NCBI RefSeq assembly: GCF_964340395.1 | Contig: NC_135565.1 | Location: forward strand, 12,634,242 to 12,698,241 | Origin: Glandiceps talaboti | Taxonomy: Eukaryota; Hemichordata; Enteropneusta; Spengelidae | DNA length: 64,000 nucleotides | Reading direction: 5' to 3' | Shown here: piece after piece, positions 53,318 to 64,000 of the stretch | How positions within the stretch are numbered: the stretch's first letter is position 1 | Layout of the letters: the number at the start of each line of letters is the position of its first letter | Notes under the pieces: model-generated | Told to the model about the DNA's origin: nothing | The model's input: only the letters and a program-made list of their open reading frames with translations | The model's database searches: none | Program-made: the position numbers and the translations under genes

Positions 53318-56300
53318 AAGGACTGGTGAATGAGTCAAACTACACAGTACAACACTACAGGTAGCATAGTAAAGACCACAACAACTAACACAAGCATGAC
53401 TATTGAACTAAAACACTTCCAAGACTTTGCTTCCAGAACTTTTCGTGAAAATGTGAGATGGACCCTAAAATATCAAACGGCGAACCACTATAAATAGTGC
53501 AGTGAATGTCTATAGACATATCATTGTTGTCATTTCATACTTAATTTCCTCATTTAATGAAGTGATTATTAAATTATGATTGAAATTCCTAATAATTGTG
53601 TTCAATAAAACACAACATGTATTAATATAATTGATAACTTGTTTGACAACAAATTACACAATATATTAATCAAAATTTTTTTTATGTGAATTACCCAAAA
53701 TAGATTATGTGTAGCAATGCTGTCATTTGATATTTAATTTCCTTACATGAGTTAAGACATTCTCTTCATTATTTTTTTTCATATTTCAATTTTTTTTTTT
53801 TTTGGGGGGGGAGCATTTATTTACAATGGGTGTATGAATGCGAACTGAGAATGCTGCTATAAAACATATATTTTTCTAAAAATACATTTGAGACAGCACT
53901 CCAACTGTTACAACAATGAGTATTTCTAGATAACTGTCAGGCTGAAATTACCATGGGTCTGTTTTCATTACGGAAAACAAAACATAGTAAATAATCTCTA
54001 TATTGTTTGGGGAACAAAACTGTCTGACAAACATATAGAGAAAATCTGATACACACCACTGGGTTTTTTTAAGCTATAAAAGTTCAGTGGTATTTTACGA
54101 AGATATAAACACGTACATTTAATTTCCGTGTGTTTCTTCAGGAAATGAAACTGAATTCCTTTTTATAGACAGTAAATAGCAGTAAATAGGCAAAACATTA
54201 CTGCATCATTTCAGAAACTAGTAAACTTTAATGGAATTCTCATTAGAACGCTTTTACGTACATGTTCTGTATCTACATAAATAAATTTGATTTTGAAAAC
54301 ACAGAATTGATGCAGGAAATGTGGTATGAAGTAATATATTTTTATGACATAAATGAACATGTATGAAAATTAAGTTTTCACCAGCCTATATACAAATATA
54401 TCATACGCACAAAATGTAGTTAATATTAGCCAAGCCTTAGAGGACATGCTGACTTTTATAGTTCATCCGGTGTAAAAATTGGATTTCTAAAAACAAGACA
54501 GGAAATGTGATATATGCATAGTGTAATTTGCTCTATTTTTAATGGAGAATAAATTAAAATGTACAAAATTTCAATTTTCATCAAGTTAGTAATAATAGGC
54601 TATTTTTGTGATCTCATACATAAATTTCACTTCTAAACTCAGAAACGAAGTAATACCTTTATGCATGTGTATCTTTTTACTAGTTTTTTTTCCTAATATC
54701 AGCACATTTTGAACACTTTTTCAAATAGTGTATTTTTGTTGTCTTTTATGTTTGTTTATGTTTTTCCAATCAGTTGTACAGCGCATTGTGATTATTTTTA
54801 ATGCAATGCACTTTTATATAAGATATAAAAATTAAGATTATTATTAGAAAATGTAGTAGCTTACATATTTTTTTTTATAGATTGTCAATTTCAATTCTCA
54901 GCAAGCTTCATTGTATTAATTGCATTTTGAGTATCTACTAATTATTGATTTCTAAAACACTGACATGATGTAGGAAATACATATTCTATTTTTGAGGACA
55001 ATGTTGAAGTACTAAATGTGTTCACCAAAGTTTTTACATGGCTTAAAATCTAACAAGGCTTCCCTTCAAGATGATCAAGTGGAGGAAGCTACATGTGCTC
55101 CTTTCAGGAAATAACACTGTACTTTTTGTTACTAGCGTTTTTACAATTTCTAGCCTTGAACTTAGTCGTTGGCTTTCATGTTTGAATTTAATGATTGCCA
55201 GATTTGTAAGGCAGTGACTAGTGTCTCTAGGCTATGCAATTTCAGGGACAGCAGTACTACTAGTTTATGTCCACACATGTGGTACATTTTATCGCAGACG
55301 TCCACACACAATGGTGATAATAGAAATGCGTACACTGACCTACATCACATACAGGAGATTATAACTAAATTGTGTACAGTACAGTACAACAGCTCGGTAA
55401 ATCTGAATACGTTGCACGAACACAACTACAATCTCACACACAAAATGTACATGTTATATGTGTCTACACTTCAACATGTACAAAATGCCTAAAATAAAGA
55501 GACTGCAATTCAGTAATTCCACACCATCTATTTTCACAACTTCCGTTACAGAATCCACATTGTGTCCTCAAAATGAACATCAGTTTGTATAGCTCTTTAC
55601 AATAACATGTACTATACATTGAAATAAAAACTGACACAAAAAAACAGCATAACTTACTCGTTTTTTTTGATGTAAAATCACTTTTCTGAAAGAATTTCAC
55701 ACAGTAGCTAACTTCTGAGTGCAATTTTAACTGCTAACTGTCACCAGTATCACATTTCTGTCTGCACTGTGCATCCGCCAACAACACCAGCAACTACATC
55801 AAACGTATCACCGTTTTTCTATGTCATATAGCCATGACCTTTGACCTCAGGTCATATTCACTTTCCAGATGCTCTTACAGTTTCTAAATTGATTTATATC
55901 TTTTTAATAGTTTAATAAACTTTGATAAATATGAGCCAATAAAAAACCAATGCATCATATGTGCTTTCTATCTTTTCATTTACAGGAATATTTATTTATC
56001 AAATCATACATACATTCATATTTTTATGCAAAGCAGCTTCTGATATACACAATTTTGAACGACGAATTTTACAATGAAGTGTTCTTTGTGCAGTAACTTT
56101 TCAAATACACCATTTTCATTACAATTTCAGTCTTACTTTAGAATGTTTTCTATAATATTGATCATACATTTCTAACATATTGTAAATATTATCAAATAAC
56201 TAATTAAATTATGTTCTCACATACAAGGCCATTAATGACAGATGTTCTAAAATTACATTTATCTACCTTCACAATTTTACATTTTGTATTTCTATTTTTA

Positions 56301-56370
56301 TAAACATAAATAATTCATGCCACTACCAAAGATTTTACCAATTTTGATATATTTCACTTTTCGACAACTT
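53318..56370. other. AT-rich upstream region, no gene seen
   Basis: About 3 kb with a T/G homopolymer run at 53790-53812. The plus-strand frame at 55169-55492 has no recognisable feature. Confidence 0.5.
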
Positions 56371-56734
56371 AAAGTGGACATACATGTATTGATGAAGATT
56401 GGGTATTTATTTGGGATTTTTTAATTTATAAAACAATTTTATCATGGCTTCCTACTTGAAAAATCAATGTGAAACAACATATACAAAGTCCTTGTTTGTA
56501 ACTCAATAAATTGCAAAAGATTAACAGATATGTCAAATGTGTGTTTATTGTACATACAATAACAAACTTTTTATACATTTTGTTAGCTTTTTGCAATGTA
56601 CTGAGTTACAAAAACAGACTTGGTCTATATTGTGTCACATTGATTTTTTCAAGTAGGAGGCCATGATAAAATTGTTTTTATAAATTAAAAATCCAAAATA
56701 AATACCCAATCCTCATCTATAATATGGCCACTTT
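56371..56734. mobile_element. 364-bp near-complete hairpin (foldback) element
   Basis: The left arm (aaagtggacatacatgtatt, gattgggtatttatttgggatttt, tttatcatggcttcctacttg) pairs with the right arm (reverse complement aaagtggccatatta, gattgggtatttattttggattttt, tttatcatggcctcctacttg) over about 180 bases per side. Outer edges read TTAA|AGTGG and CCACT|TTAA (or TA|AAGTGG). Confidence 0.85.
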
Positions 56735-56812
56735 AACTCAACATCACTGTTTTTGATCTTTTCCAACTTTATGTATAGTGTGCATTTAATATTATTGGAA
56801 CTATAAAAATGG

Positions 56813-56966
56813 AAATACAATGTAAAAGAACATATATCAAGTCCATATTTGTAACTCAATATATTGCAAAAAACCACAAAGTGTATAAAAAGTTTGTTAT
56901 TCTATGTACAGTAACAACCATTTTATACCCTTTTCAATGTTTTGCAATTTATTGAATTACAAACAC
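56813..56966. repeat. partial copy of the hairpin element
   Basis: atgtaaaagaacatatatcaagtcc, ttgtaactcaatatattgcaaaa, gtataaaaagtttgttatt and tgcaatttattgaattacaaac match the inner half of the 56371 element, including both arms. Confidence 0.75.
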
Positions 56967-57004
56967 TATTTATTTATTTATTTATCTATTTTATTTATGT
57001 ATTT

Positions 57005-57040
<36 letters not shown>

Positions 57041-57047
57041 TCTATTT
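56967..57047. repeat. (TTTA)n microsatellite
   Basis: Nearly pure tatttatt units with one tatgtatttatta break. Confidence 0.95.
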
Positions 57048-58177
57048 GAGTACAAAAAACAAAACCCTGGGGAATTGTTAATGGTACAAAACATAAAAGG
57101 AAAATAATAACAAAACTAATAAACTATCTAAAAGAAGCATTACATATCATTATAAAAGTAATAAACTACAAAAGCTATTCAATGAAAAGAAAGAGAAAAA
57201 CAAGAGCTTGGTACATGTATATATGTTCTTTCCCATTGTTTTTCCCAAACGTAGTCTTTCCAATTGTTTTTCCCAAACGTAGTAAAACATAGAAGAGTTG
57301 TTTACAAAATAAAATGCCAAGATAAACAACTAATTTTCATCCACATGGCTTCATTAAAATTCATAATTTTGTGACTCCATCTAATAGTACTATACCTTTC
57401 CAGACACAACAACAACAACAAAACAAAGTTTGTACGTCAGCACTGACAGTGACAAACAAGGTACGTTGTGTAATTATAAATCCATCTTATCCACATCAAC
57501 TAAGTCTATTTTCTACAAAACAACGCCAGGATTATACTTGTACAATAGTCTTTTTTTACTTTGGAATTCATCAGACTAATCTTATCTCTATCTGTATAAC
57601 TGCAGCATTTTAATTAAGTCTTAAGCTGTACATAAGGACATCAACAAATACAATAGTACTTTGTCATTGGTCTGTTCATAGACCCTCAACCAACGTTAGT
57701 GGAGGGTCTATGGACTGTTACAATACAGGAATAGGCTCACACATCAAAGAATTCATAAGACAGATTTAGACCTGTTCTGGTTTTTAAAAATTGAACATTT
57801 TATAGTTGTACAGTATGTCATGCTTGCAATCTGTGTTATGCATTTATGATAATGTTTTACGAAAGAGAATGAATGGGAAAGTCATGAGAATATAGCTCTA
57901 GATATCCATTCCTGATTTGCTAGCATACATGGTGTCAGCTTGAAGTGTATACTTAGCTAACTTGATGTTGATTGCAATACATGTATAGTCTGCTTTGGTT
58001 GCTACAACTGGGTGTTAGCAGGGAACTACTAGCCCAATACTGCTAGCCCAGTGTTGACACTGTTTAGCACTGAGCTGCTAGCCCAGTGTTGACTGTGTAG
58101 CACTGAGCCACCCCTACACTGCTAACCCAGTGTTGACACTGTTGACAATGTTAACATTGAGCTAGCCCAATACTACA
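57048..58177. other. upstream region with small repeats
   Basis: A repeated tttttcccaaacgtagt pair (57238-57285), a hairpin catagaccctc...gagggtctatg (57680-57712) and a degenerate gctagcccagtgttgacactg minisatellite (57995-58175). No gene. Confidence 0.5.
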
Positions 58178-58344
58178 CAGTGTTTTATTTAAGGGCGGTA
58201 AGTAGGTAAAATCTACCGGGGTTCCCACATCATTTTACCGGGGTTCCCCACCTAAACTATGATACATTGCATGGGAAGCACTACCAGTTTTACCTCTTTC
58301 CCCCTTTCTGTTACCGGGGTTCCCAAACCTTAGCAAAAACACTG
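58178..58344. mobile_element. short TIR element (CAGTGTTTT ends), copy B
   Basis: Left cagtgttttatttaaggg, right (reverse complement) cagtgtttttgctaagg. Flanked by CTACA on both sides (58173-58177, 58345-58349). Shares ggtaagtaggtaaaatctac and ttttaccggggttcc with copies A and C. Confidence 0.8.
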
Positions 58345-59205
58345 CTACATTACTGTATGTGGTGGGGAAAATGATTCTCAAGCTATAGCATTAATTCCCA
58401 TTGGAGACGGAACACTGGCAATTCATACAGGACAAAATGCAAGGACACACAGATCTGACATGACGATAAACATAACCGTGATAACAATGTACAATGTTGG
58501 AAACCTATATGGACTATTATCGACTATAATCAATACATCATACAATGTAACAATACTGTGGTAGAACAGTCAAATATTTCCAGTCAATTAAAATCTATGA
58601 TGTGACTGAGTTGACCAATCAATTGATTAATTGAAAAGATATGGCCGTCATCAAGTACATGCAGAATTTCTATGTGGTGGTACACATAGTTGTTCCTTTG
58701 AATTTAAGACTATATAACTTTGTTAATTACCTACTTACAATTAAGCCCTATAGGTGTATGCAAGGACACTAACAAATCCAACATTTGAGTGTTGTCTATT
58801 GACGTGACAACAATAGGGGGTCATTACTGAATTCACAAAATCTCAGCAGGCAGATTTGGATCTTAATGATGCTGTCTGGAATAAGTGTAAGTGTAAAGAT
58901 CACAATAAGTAGACATCTCAGAATAAATATGTTGTATATTGACCCCACTAAGAAGTGGACAACTCGGCAGGCAGCTGTCTATTGACCATGTAATAAGGGA
59001 AGTGTATATATAGTATATTGACCACAATAAGTAGACATCTCGGAAAACTATATTGTCTATTCACTACACTAATTAAGAAGTGTACACCTCAGTAGGCACA
59101 ATCTGCTCTTAATGATGTCTGCTAATGACTATTCTATTGTCTGCAACAAATAGATATATATAGTAGTATTAACCATGCATGTGATGTCATATTTGCTCTG
59201 AGATA

Positions 59206-59618
59206 TAGCTAAAATGATGTTGGTTTGGTGTTTCACTCATGGGGACATTACATTTTGGGCACAAAGATTGACATATTTAAACTCTATACTACTGTAACAA
59301 TAAAAATAAGATAGACACAATAAACACAGCAGGATCCTTTGCCCAATCACATTGGACACTGATAAACATTGCTATTATTCTTTCACAGTGGAGTAGAAAC
59401 AGGCTTCTAATGAAAACATTACACATGGACTTGATGATTTTAATGGCTGCAATTGTTTATTTTCTAACTGATAATCAACATATCAACTTGACCACTTCTA
59501 CATCCCCACTGTGCACGGTACCTATGTAATTGTTTCTTTTGCATTAGAAGTTGTCTGAGGGTGTGTAGAAAATGTCATGTTACATGAGTGAAACACCAAA
59601 CCAACATCATTTTAGCTG
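59206..59618. mobile_element. 413-bp MITE with 35-bp ends, copy 1
   Basis: Left agctaaaatgatgttggttt then ggtgtttcactcatg; the right end is its exact reverse complement over 35 bases. TA on both sides (59204-59205, 59619-59620). No coding capacity; the TA duplication suggests Tc1/mariner-type mobilisation. Confidence 0.9.
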
Positions 59619-60507
59619 TAATCAGCTTGGCTCTGAATCAGACGACCCATTCATCAACTTGTAGTCAATCTAACATACATAATGTAATGATGGAGTGTAC
59701 AGACCAGACAGTCAAATAATCTGTCTAGTCATTCATCTGTAAAAATCATCAACGTACAAACAGTAGCAGCTGTGTTTTATAGGTAACCTAAAACCTATAC
59801 AACTAGTATAAATTTAGATTTCATTAGTTGATACATTAAGGTCTACTGTATAGCTTTTAGGGAGTAGTTTAGTTTACAATGTAAATGTATCATTTTTGAT
59901 AACGATGGGGATGGTCTCATAGAAACTGATCTATCCTTGCTTGTCCTAGTCTGGGGGCAATCTGCAACTTTGAATTTCTAGAGATTTGAAGTCACAGACA
60001 TATATAGCACCTAGACTGGTATTCTAGCTATACATCGACTCACAACCTCCAGACAGTTGAGTCACACACTCATTGCAAGTAATGCGAGCAGTGCTAGTCT
60101 TTGGGCTAACTTTGCACATATGTATATCCCCCCAATAGCTGCCTCCATCATAAATTACTTACTTCCTATTAAAAGCACATGCATTTACACACCATACCAC
60201 TGTATTTCTTCAGTATCCTTGACACTTTTAACCAAACATTATATCTGTCACTTTTTAAAAACAAATGCTCAAATAACAAACAGACATTGATACACTTTGG
60301 TACAAAAATAGTTGAAATAGTTCCACATATTTAAGTAATTATAGAGTCCACATTGACTACCAAAACAGTAACACACAGTACATGTAATTTGTGTTATGGG
60401 TCATGTTAATATGCTGGCCTTGTAAGCTGAAACTTTATAAAAAACATGGTCATGAATACACATACATACAAATGTATATCAGGTGCATGTTACCAGCACA
60501 TCAATTA

Positions 60508-60902
60508 TAGCTAAAATGATGTAGGCTTAGTGTTTCACTCATGGGACATTACATTTTTTACACAAAGATAGCCATATTTCAACTCTAGACTAACAATAAC
60601 AGAGACAGATAAACACAGCAGGACCCTTTGCCCAATCACATTGAACAGTGATAAACATTGCTATTCGTTCACTGTGCAGTAAAAACTGGCTTCTAATGAA
60701 AACATTACACATGGACTTGATGATTTTAATTGCTGCAATTGTTTATTTTCTAACTGATAATCAACACACCAACTCACTCCTTCTACATCCAACTGTGCAT
60801 GGCACCTACATCATTGTTTCTTTTGCATTAAAAGTTGTCTGAGGGTGTGTATTGAATGTCATGTTGCATGATTGAAACACCATGCCTACATCTTTGTAGC
60901 TG
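60508..60902. mobile_element. 395-bp MITE, copy 2
   Basis: About 80-85% like copy 1 across its full length, with the same TA flanks (60506-60507, 60903-60904). Its ends have diverged (gatgtaggct-tagtgtttcactcatg versus gatgtaggcatggtgtttcaatcatg). The 64-codon frame within it (60648-60842) is not a gene. Confidence 0.9.
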
Positions 60903-61029
60903 TACAATTACCCGACTAAAATTATGAAAAATCCTCATTCTTTCATTTTGAACCTCTTTCACATTTTTTAACTAATCTTTCTTTTTGTTTTACTTTAAAT
61001 TTAAATTAATTTTAATTGGATTTTGTACT

Positions 61030-61140
61030 CTGTACTTCCAACATGATGTACCAAGTGTTATTCATACAATTCAGTTGTGTTTACTTTCCATGTCTGTAAT
61101 ACCGTAGGTTCCGTTCATCCACGGTCTGATGTCAGCAGTT
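61030..61140. repeat. duplicated block, copy 1
   Basis: ctgtacttccaacatgatgt, ccaagtgttattcata-caattcagttgt, ggttccgttcatccacggtctgatgtc; copy 2 at 62336-62455. Confidence 0.8.
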
Positions 61141-61841
61141 GTACATGAAGCTCTGAAATTAGCAAGGATCCTTAGACAAAGCAGAGTCTGTCTGAGTTCC
61201 AAAACCCAAATTGCCCGTGTGAATAAAATACAGATACAACTAATGAGATATCAACATTTCGATAAATTGATACAGGTCGATTTGGTTGAAATGCCAGGTG
61301 TCATTGCACTACCCGCCCTATGTCTAACACACAATGGTTAAACCATAAATCTAAAATAAAATGAACTACATTCGATTCCCATGACAGCTTTTATTTACTG
61401 TCAATACTGTTATTTGTTTACAAAGTCCTTGACCTTTGACCTTAATTGCCTCAAGCTGGAGTACTCGATTTGAAGTTTTCGCTAGGTTTGGTTGTCCTAG
61501 TAACAGATCTAGAGAGGTCACAGGTTTTGCATACCTAATAATGTACTAAAAGTTTGTGAGGAATCCCAAAACATCTGGAATTAACTGACAGATTTTGCCT
61601 ACTTTAATTAAATACACCACCCTAACAAAAACACAACAGTGCAGTGTTCTCACAATTAATTCTTCCACAGTTCATCAACTTTCATTTTTACATATAAATA
61701 GCTTCAAACCTCAAGACGCTACTTTAACAGATGTATGTACATCGTAATTATAGGGTACACAGTTCTACACAGTCACTTCTTTAAAGACAAAATGGCCTGC
61801 AACTTTTCAGTTGTAGTACTCTTTCATTCAATTTGATATGA

Positions 61842-62012
61842 CAATGTTTTTGTTACAGGCAGTAAGTAGGTAAAATCTACCCGAGTTCCCATGTCATTTA
61901 ACCAGAGTTTACCATCAAAGTTATGGTATAAATGTCTAGGACACTATGCCAGATTTACCGGATTTCTCCCTTCCTGTTACTTCTTCGATGGCCAGCCCTT
62001 AGCAAAAACACT
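61842..62012. mobile_element. short TIR element (CAGTGTTTT ends), copy C
   Basis: Left caatgtttttgttacaggcagtaagtaggtaaaatctac, right cccttagcaaaaacactt. More diverged at its tips. Confidence 0.7.
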
Positions 62013-62190
62013 TATGTATGAAAGCATTAGACTTCTAGTATAGTTTTCCATTTGTTGAAGCATCTACTACAACTGCTGACACCAGACAATGGACAAATGG
62101 AACCTGTTACAAACAAGGAAAGTAAGCTACTGAATTGGATTAATAACACTTGGCTCAGCATGTTAGAACAGCAGAGATATGCATCACACA

Positions 62191-62320
62191 CCATGGTTTG
62201 ATAAGAACAGTATTATGGCCTCTTTATGTTTACATGAAGTGCCAGGGGAACTTGAGATTTGTTAGTGAAAGTGGACTATTATGTAAAGTGGCCATACAAC
62301 TGTTCTTATCAAATGATGGA
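62191..62320. repeat. 130-bp inverted repeat
   Basis: Left ccatggtttgataagaacag then tattatggcc; right in reverse complement ccatcatttgataagaacag then ttgtatggcc. About 30-base arms around a 70-base loop. Confidence 0.8.
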
Positions 62321-62335
62321 ATGTAATACAAGTCT

Positions 62336-62455
62336 CTGTACTTCCAACATGCTGTGCCAAGTGTTATTAATCCAATTCAGTTGTTTACTTTCCCTGTTTG
62401 TAACAGGTTCTGCTTACGTCCATGGTCTGATGTCCATGGTCTGATGTCGACAGAT
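62336..62455. repeat. duplicated block, copy 2
   Basis: Matches 61030-61140; here the end catggtctgatgtc is itself doubled (ccatggtctgatgtccatggtctgatgtc). Confidence 0.8.
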
Positions 62456-62874
62456 GTATGTTCTGCCAGATACACGTATAGATTCGGGTCACCGTTGTTA
62501 CATGTACATGTACTTACAGCAGGGACAATGTTGCAAAACAAGGTATTATAGATCACACACAAGACTTTTTAATCAAGTAAATAGTGCTACAAAGAATCTG
62601 ATGATTTAATGTATATATGTCTATGTATAAGTATTTATTAATTAATTTGTCAACTCATGTCACATAAATGTGCAAGTTTTTTCTTCAATAATGTTTTTAG
62701 AATTCTTTTTAAATCATGTTTTTTGTTGAGTCTGGCTCGTGCATTGTATGATGGTGGCGTGATATCATGTGGCACACACACATACCAGCAATACTACGAT
62801 ACCTCCTAAAGTAGCTACATGCACACTCACTTTAATTCCTAGGGACACGTAAAGTGAATGAAAATAAATGTATA

Positions 62875-63340
62875 TTATAGTTGTGACATGCAGTATTATA
62901 AGTGATTCCAAATGAGACCCTGGACAGAGTTCTATAAGCGATTCCAAGTGAGACCCAGGACAGAGTTCTATATGCAATTCCAAGTGAGACCCTGGACAGA
63001 GTTCTATAGTTGTGACATGCAGTGTCAGAAGTGATTCCAAGTGAGACCCTGGACAGAGTTCTATAGTTATGACATGCAGTATTATATAAGTGATTCCAAG
63101 TGAGACCCTGGACAGAGTTCTATAGTTGTGACATGCAGTATTATAAGTGATTCCAAGTGAGACCCTGGACAGAGTTCTATAGTTGTGACATGCAGTATTA
63201 TAAGTGATTCCAAGTGAGACCCTGGACAGAGTTCTATAAGTGATTCCAAGTGAGACCCTGGACAGAGTTCTATAGTTGTGACGTGCAGTATTATAAGTCA
63301 AAGTGATTCCAAGCGAGACCCTGGACAGAGTTCTATCTCT
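62875..63340. repeat. tandem array of about 57-bp and about 37-bp units
   Basis: The core aagtgattccaagtgagacc then ctggacagagttctat occurs about ten times, in most cases followed by agttgtgacatgcagtattat. The 178-codon frame over it is a by-product of the repeat. Confidence 0.95.
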
Positions 63341-63499
63341 GCATTATCAACATACCTGCATGTACATTATGTATTTATTTATTTATTGCATCCATTTTGT
63401 ATCAGGAGCTCACCAAGCATGTCAAAAGCATCACGAACAGAAAATTAAAATACATACACTAGTTAGAGAAGATATGACTAATATTATCACATACAGAAA

Positions 63500-63564
63500 C
63501 GAACAAAACAAAACAGAACAAAACAAAACAAAACAAAACAAAACAAAACAAAACAAACAAACCA
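63500..63564. repeat. (AAAAC)n microsatellite
   Basis: Run of aaaacaaaac units with an acaaacaaacc tail. Confidence 0.95.
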
Positions 63565-64000
63565 AAGGGAAGTAAGAAGAGTGAGAAAAAAAATTTACAT
63601 TTCAAAAATATAACCTCTAAACTATTTTATATTAGTTTTAACAATATCTTTTCTGTTTTCAGTTGCATCAATGAGGTATTGTTTGCTTTGTATGTACAGT
63701 ACTATATGTAGGAGGAAATTGTCTGAGTCTGGGATTTTAATAAATTCTTGTCTCCCACTCATACAAATTCAATGCATGAATCATATGTTTCATGTACATG
63801 CACCTGTATATAACAATCATCAGCTGTATGAAATTTAAAAGCCGGGGATTTAATTCCAGGTTCTTATATATTAGTGACATTATCTACATATATCAGTGGA
63901 ATCATAAGGATTACATAGGATTATTCTAATGTTCCAGACAAATATTTTCAATAGCTCTGCCCCAGACAACTGTTTTTTTTTCCAAATAATATTCCTAATG
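63565..64000. other. AT-rich end of the window, nothing further seen
   Basis: No exon, repeat or RNA gene that I can support. Confidence 0.5.

Noticed and set aside
55169-55492. 107-codon plus-strand frame
   Set aside because: No repeats, but also no recognisable motif, no splice or promoter context, and AT-rich composition like its surroundings.
60648-60842. 64-codon plus-strand frame
   Set aside because: Lies inside the second MITE copy; the matching frame in copy 1 is not kept.
61129-61341. 70-codon plus-strand frame starting MSAVVHEALKLARILRQSR
   Set aside because: Looks protein-like, but its start lies in a duplicated non-coding block (61030-61140 and 62336-62455), and I see no splice context or family match. 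Kept only as a weak possibility.
62765-63301. 178-codon minus-strand open frame
   Set aside because: It translates the 57/37-bp tandem array (repeated RTLSRVSLGITY); no coding signal beyond the repeat.
62875-63340. CRISPR-like array
   Set aside because: The units are contiguous without unique spacers, and this is an animal genome.

Overview
This is AT-rich eukaryotic nuclear DNA from an animal. Evidence: GT-AG introns, widely spaced short exons on the minus strand, many microsatellites, tRNA-derived SINEs and short inverted-repeat DNA elements. The two recognisable genes are a PLEKHA5/6/7-type WW-PH-coiled-coil scaffold and a betaine-homocysteine methyltransferase (BHMT) homologue. BHMT is missing from insects and nematodes, and the repeats have a marine-invertebrate look (many TACATGTA-type palindromes, a SINE core ending in a CCGGGTACTCCGG-like box). 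A non-chordate deuterostome or a lophotrochozoan is therefore plausible, but I cannot name the species.

Layout. Positions 725-958 hold one exon (minus strand) encoding the N-terminal part of a BHMT-like enzyme; the rest of that gene lies to the left of the window. Positions 960-10801 are intergenic sequence and 3' flank: tandem repeats (1.9-2.0, 3.2-4.8 kb) and then a repeat-poor block (5.1-10.8 kb) that could be a long 3' UTR of the next gene. Positions 10802-49720 are a single minus-strand gene that I could assemble into 26 consecutive coding exons with every splice phase compatible (1,804 codons plus stop, incomplete at its 5' end). Positions 49721-64000 hold no exon I can support. They are probably a long upstream intron full of inverted-repeat elements, SINE fragments and a tandem array at 62.9-63.3 kb.

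The large gene encodes, in order: the second half of a WW domain, a PH domain with the PLEKHA5/6/7 signature (GWLYKQ...LRAWKRRWCVL), a long disordered region rich in Pro, Gln and His with a hexapeptide repeat and repeated Y(N/Q)T(M/L)P motifs, a central coiled coil spread over about eight exons, a basic Ser/Pro-rich region, the conserved IPERYVPE...SPEE...KKML block and a C-terminal helical segment. In vertebrates these proteins sit at adherens junctions and bind phosphoinositides, microtubule-associated partners and PDZD11; the same role here is inference.

I found no unknown enzymatic system. The most unusual points are: (1) at four places in the large gene an exon-intron boundary has been locally duplicated, leaving extra copies of an exon end with its splice site; (2) a 27-base microexon; (3) a BHMT homologue in which the residue aligned to human Asp26 is Ala; (4) several families of non-autonomous inverted-repeat elements with visible target-site duplications, including a 1,079-bp pogo/Tigger-like element, a 620-bp element with 36-bp ends, a 364-bp near-complete hairpin and a two-copy family of about 400 bp with 35-bp ends.
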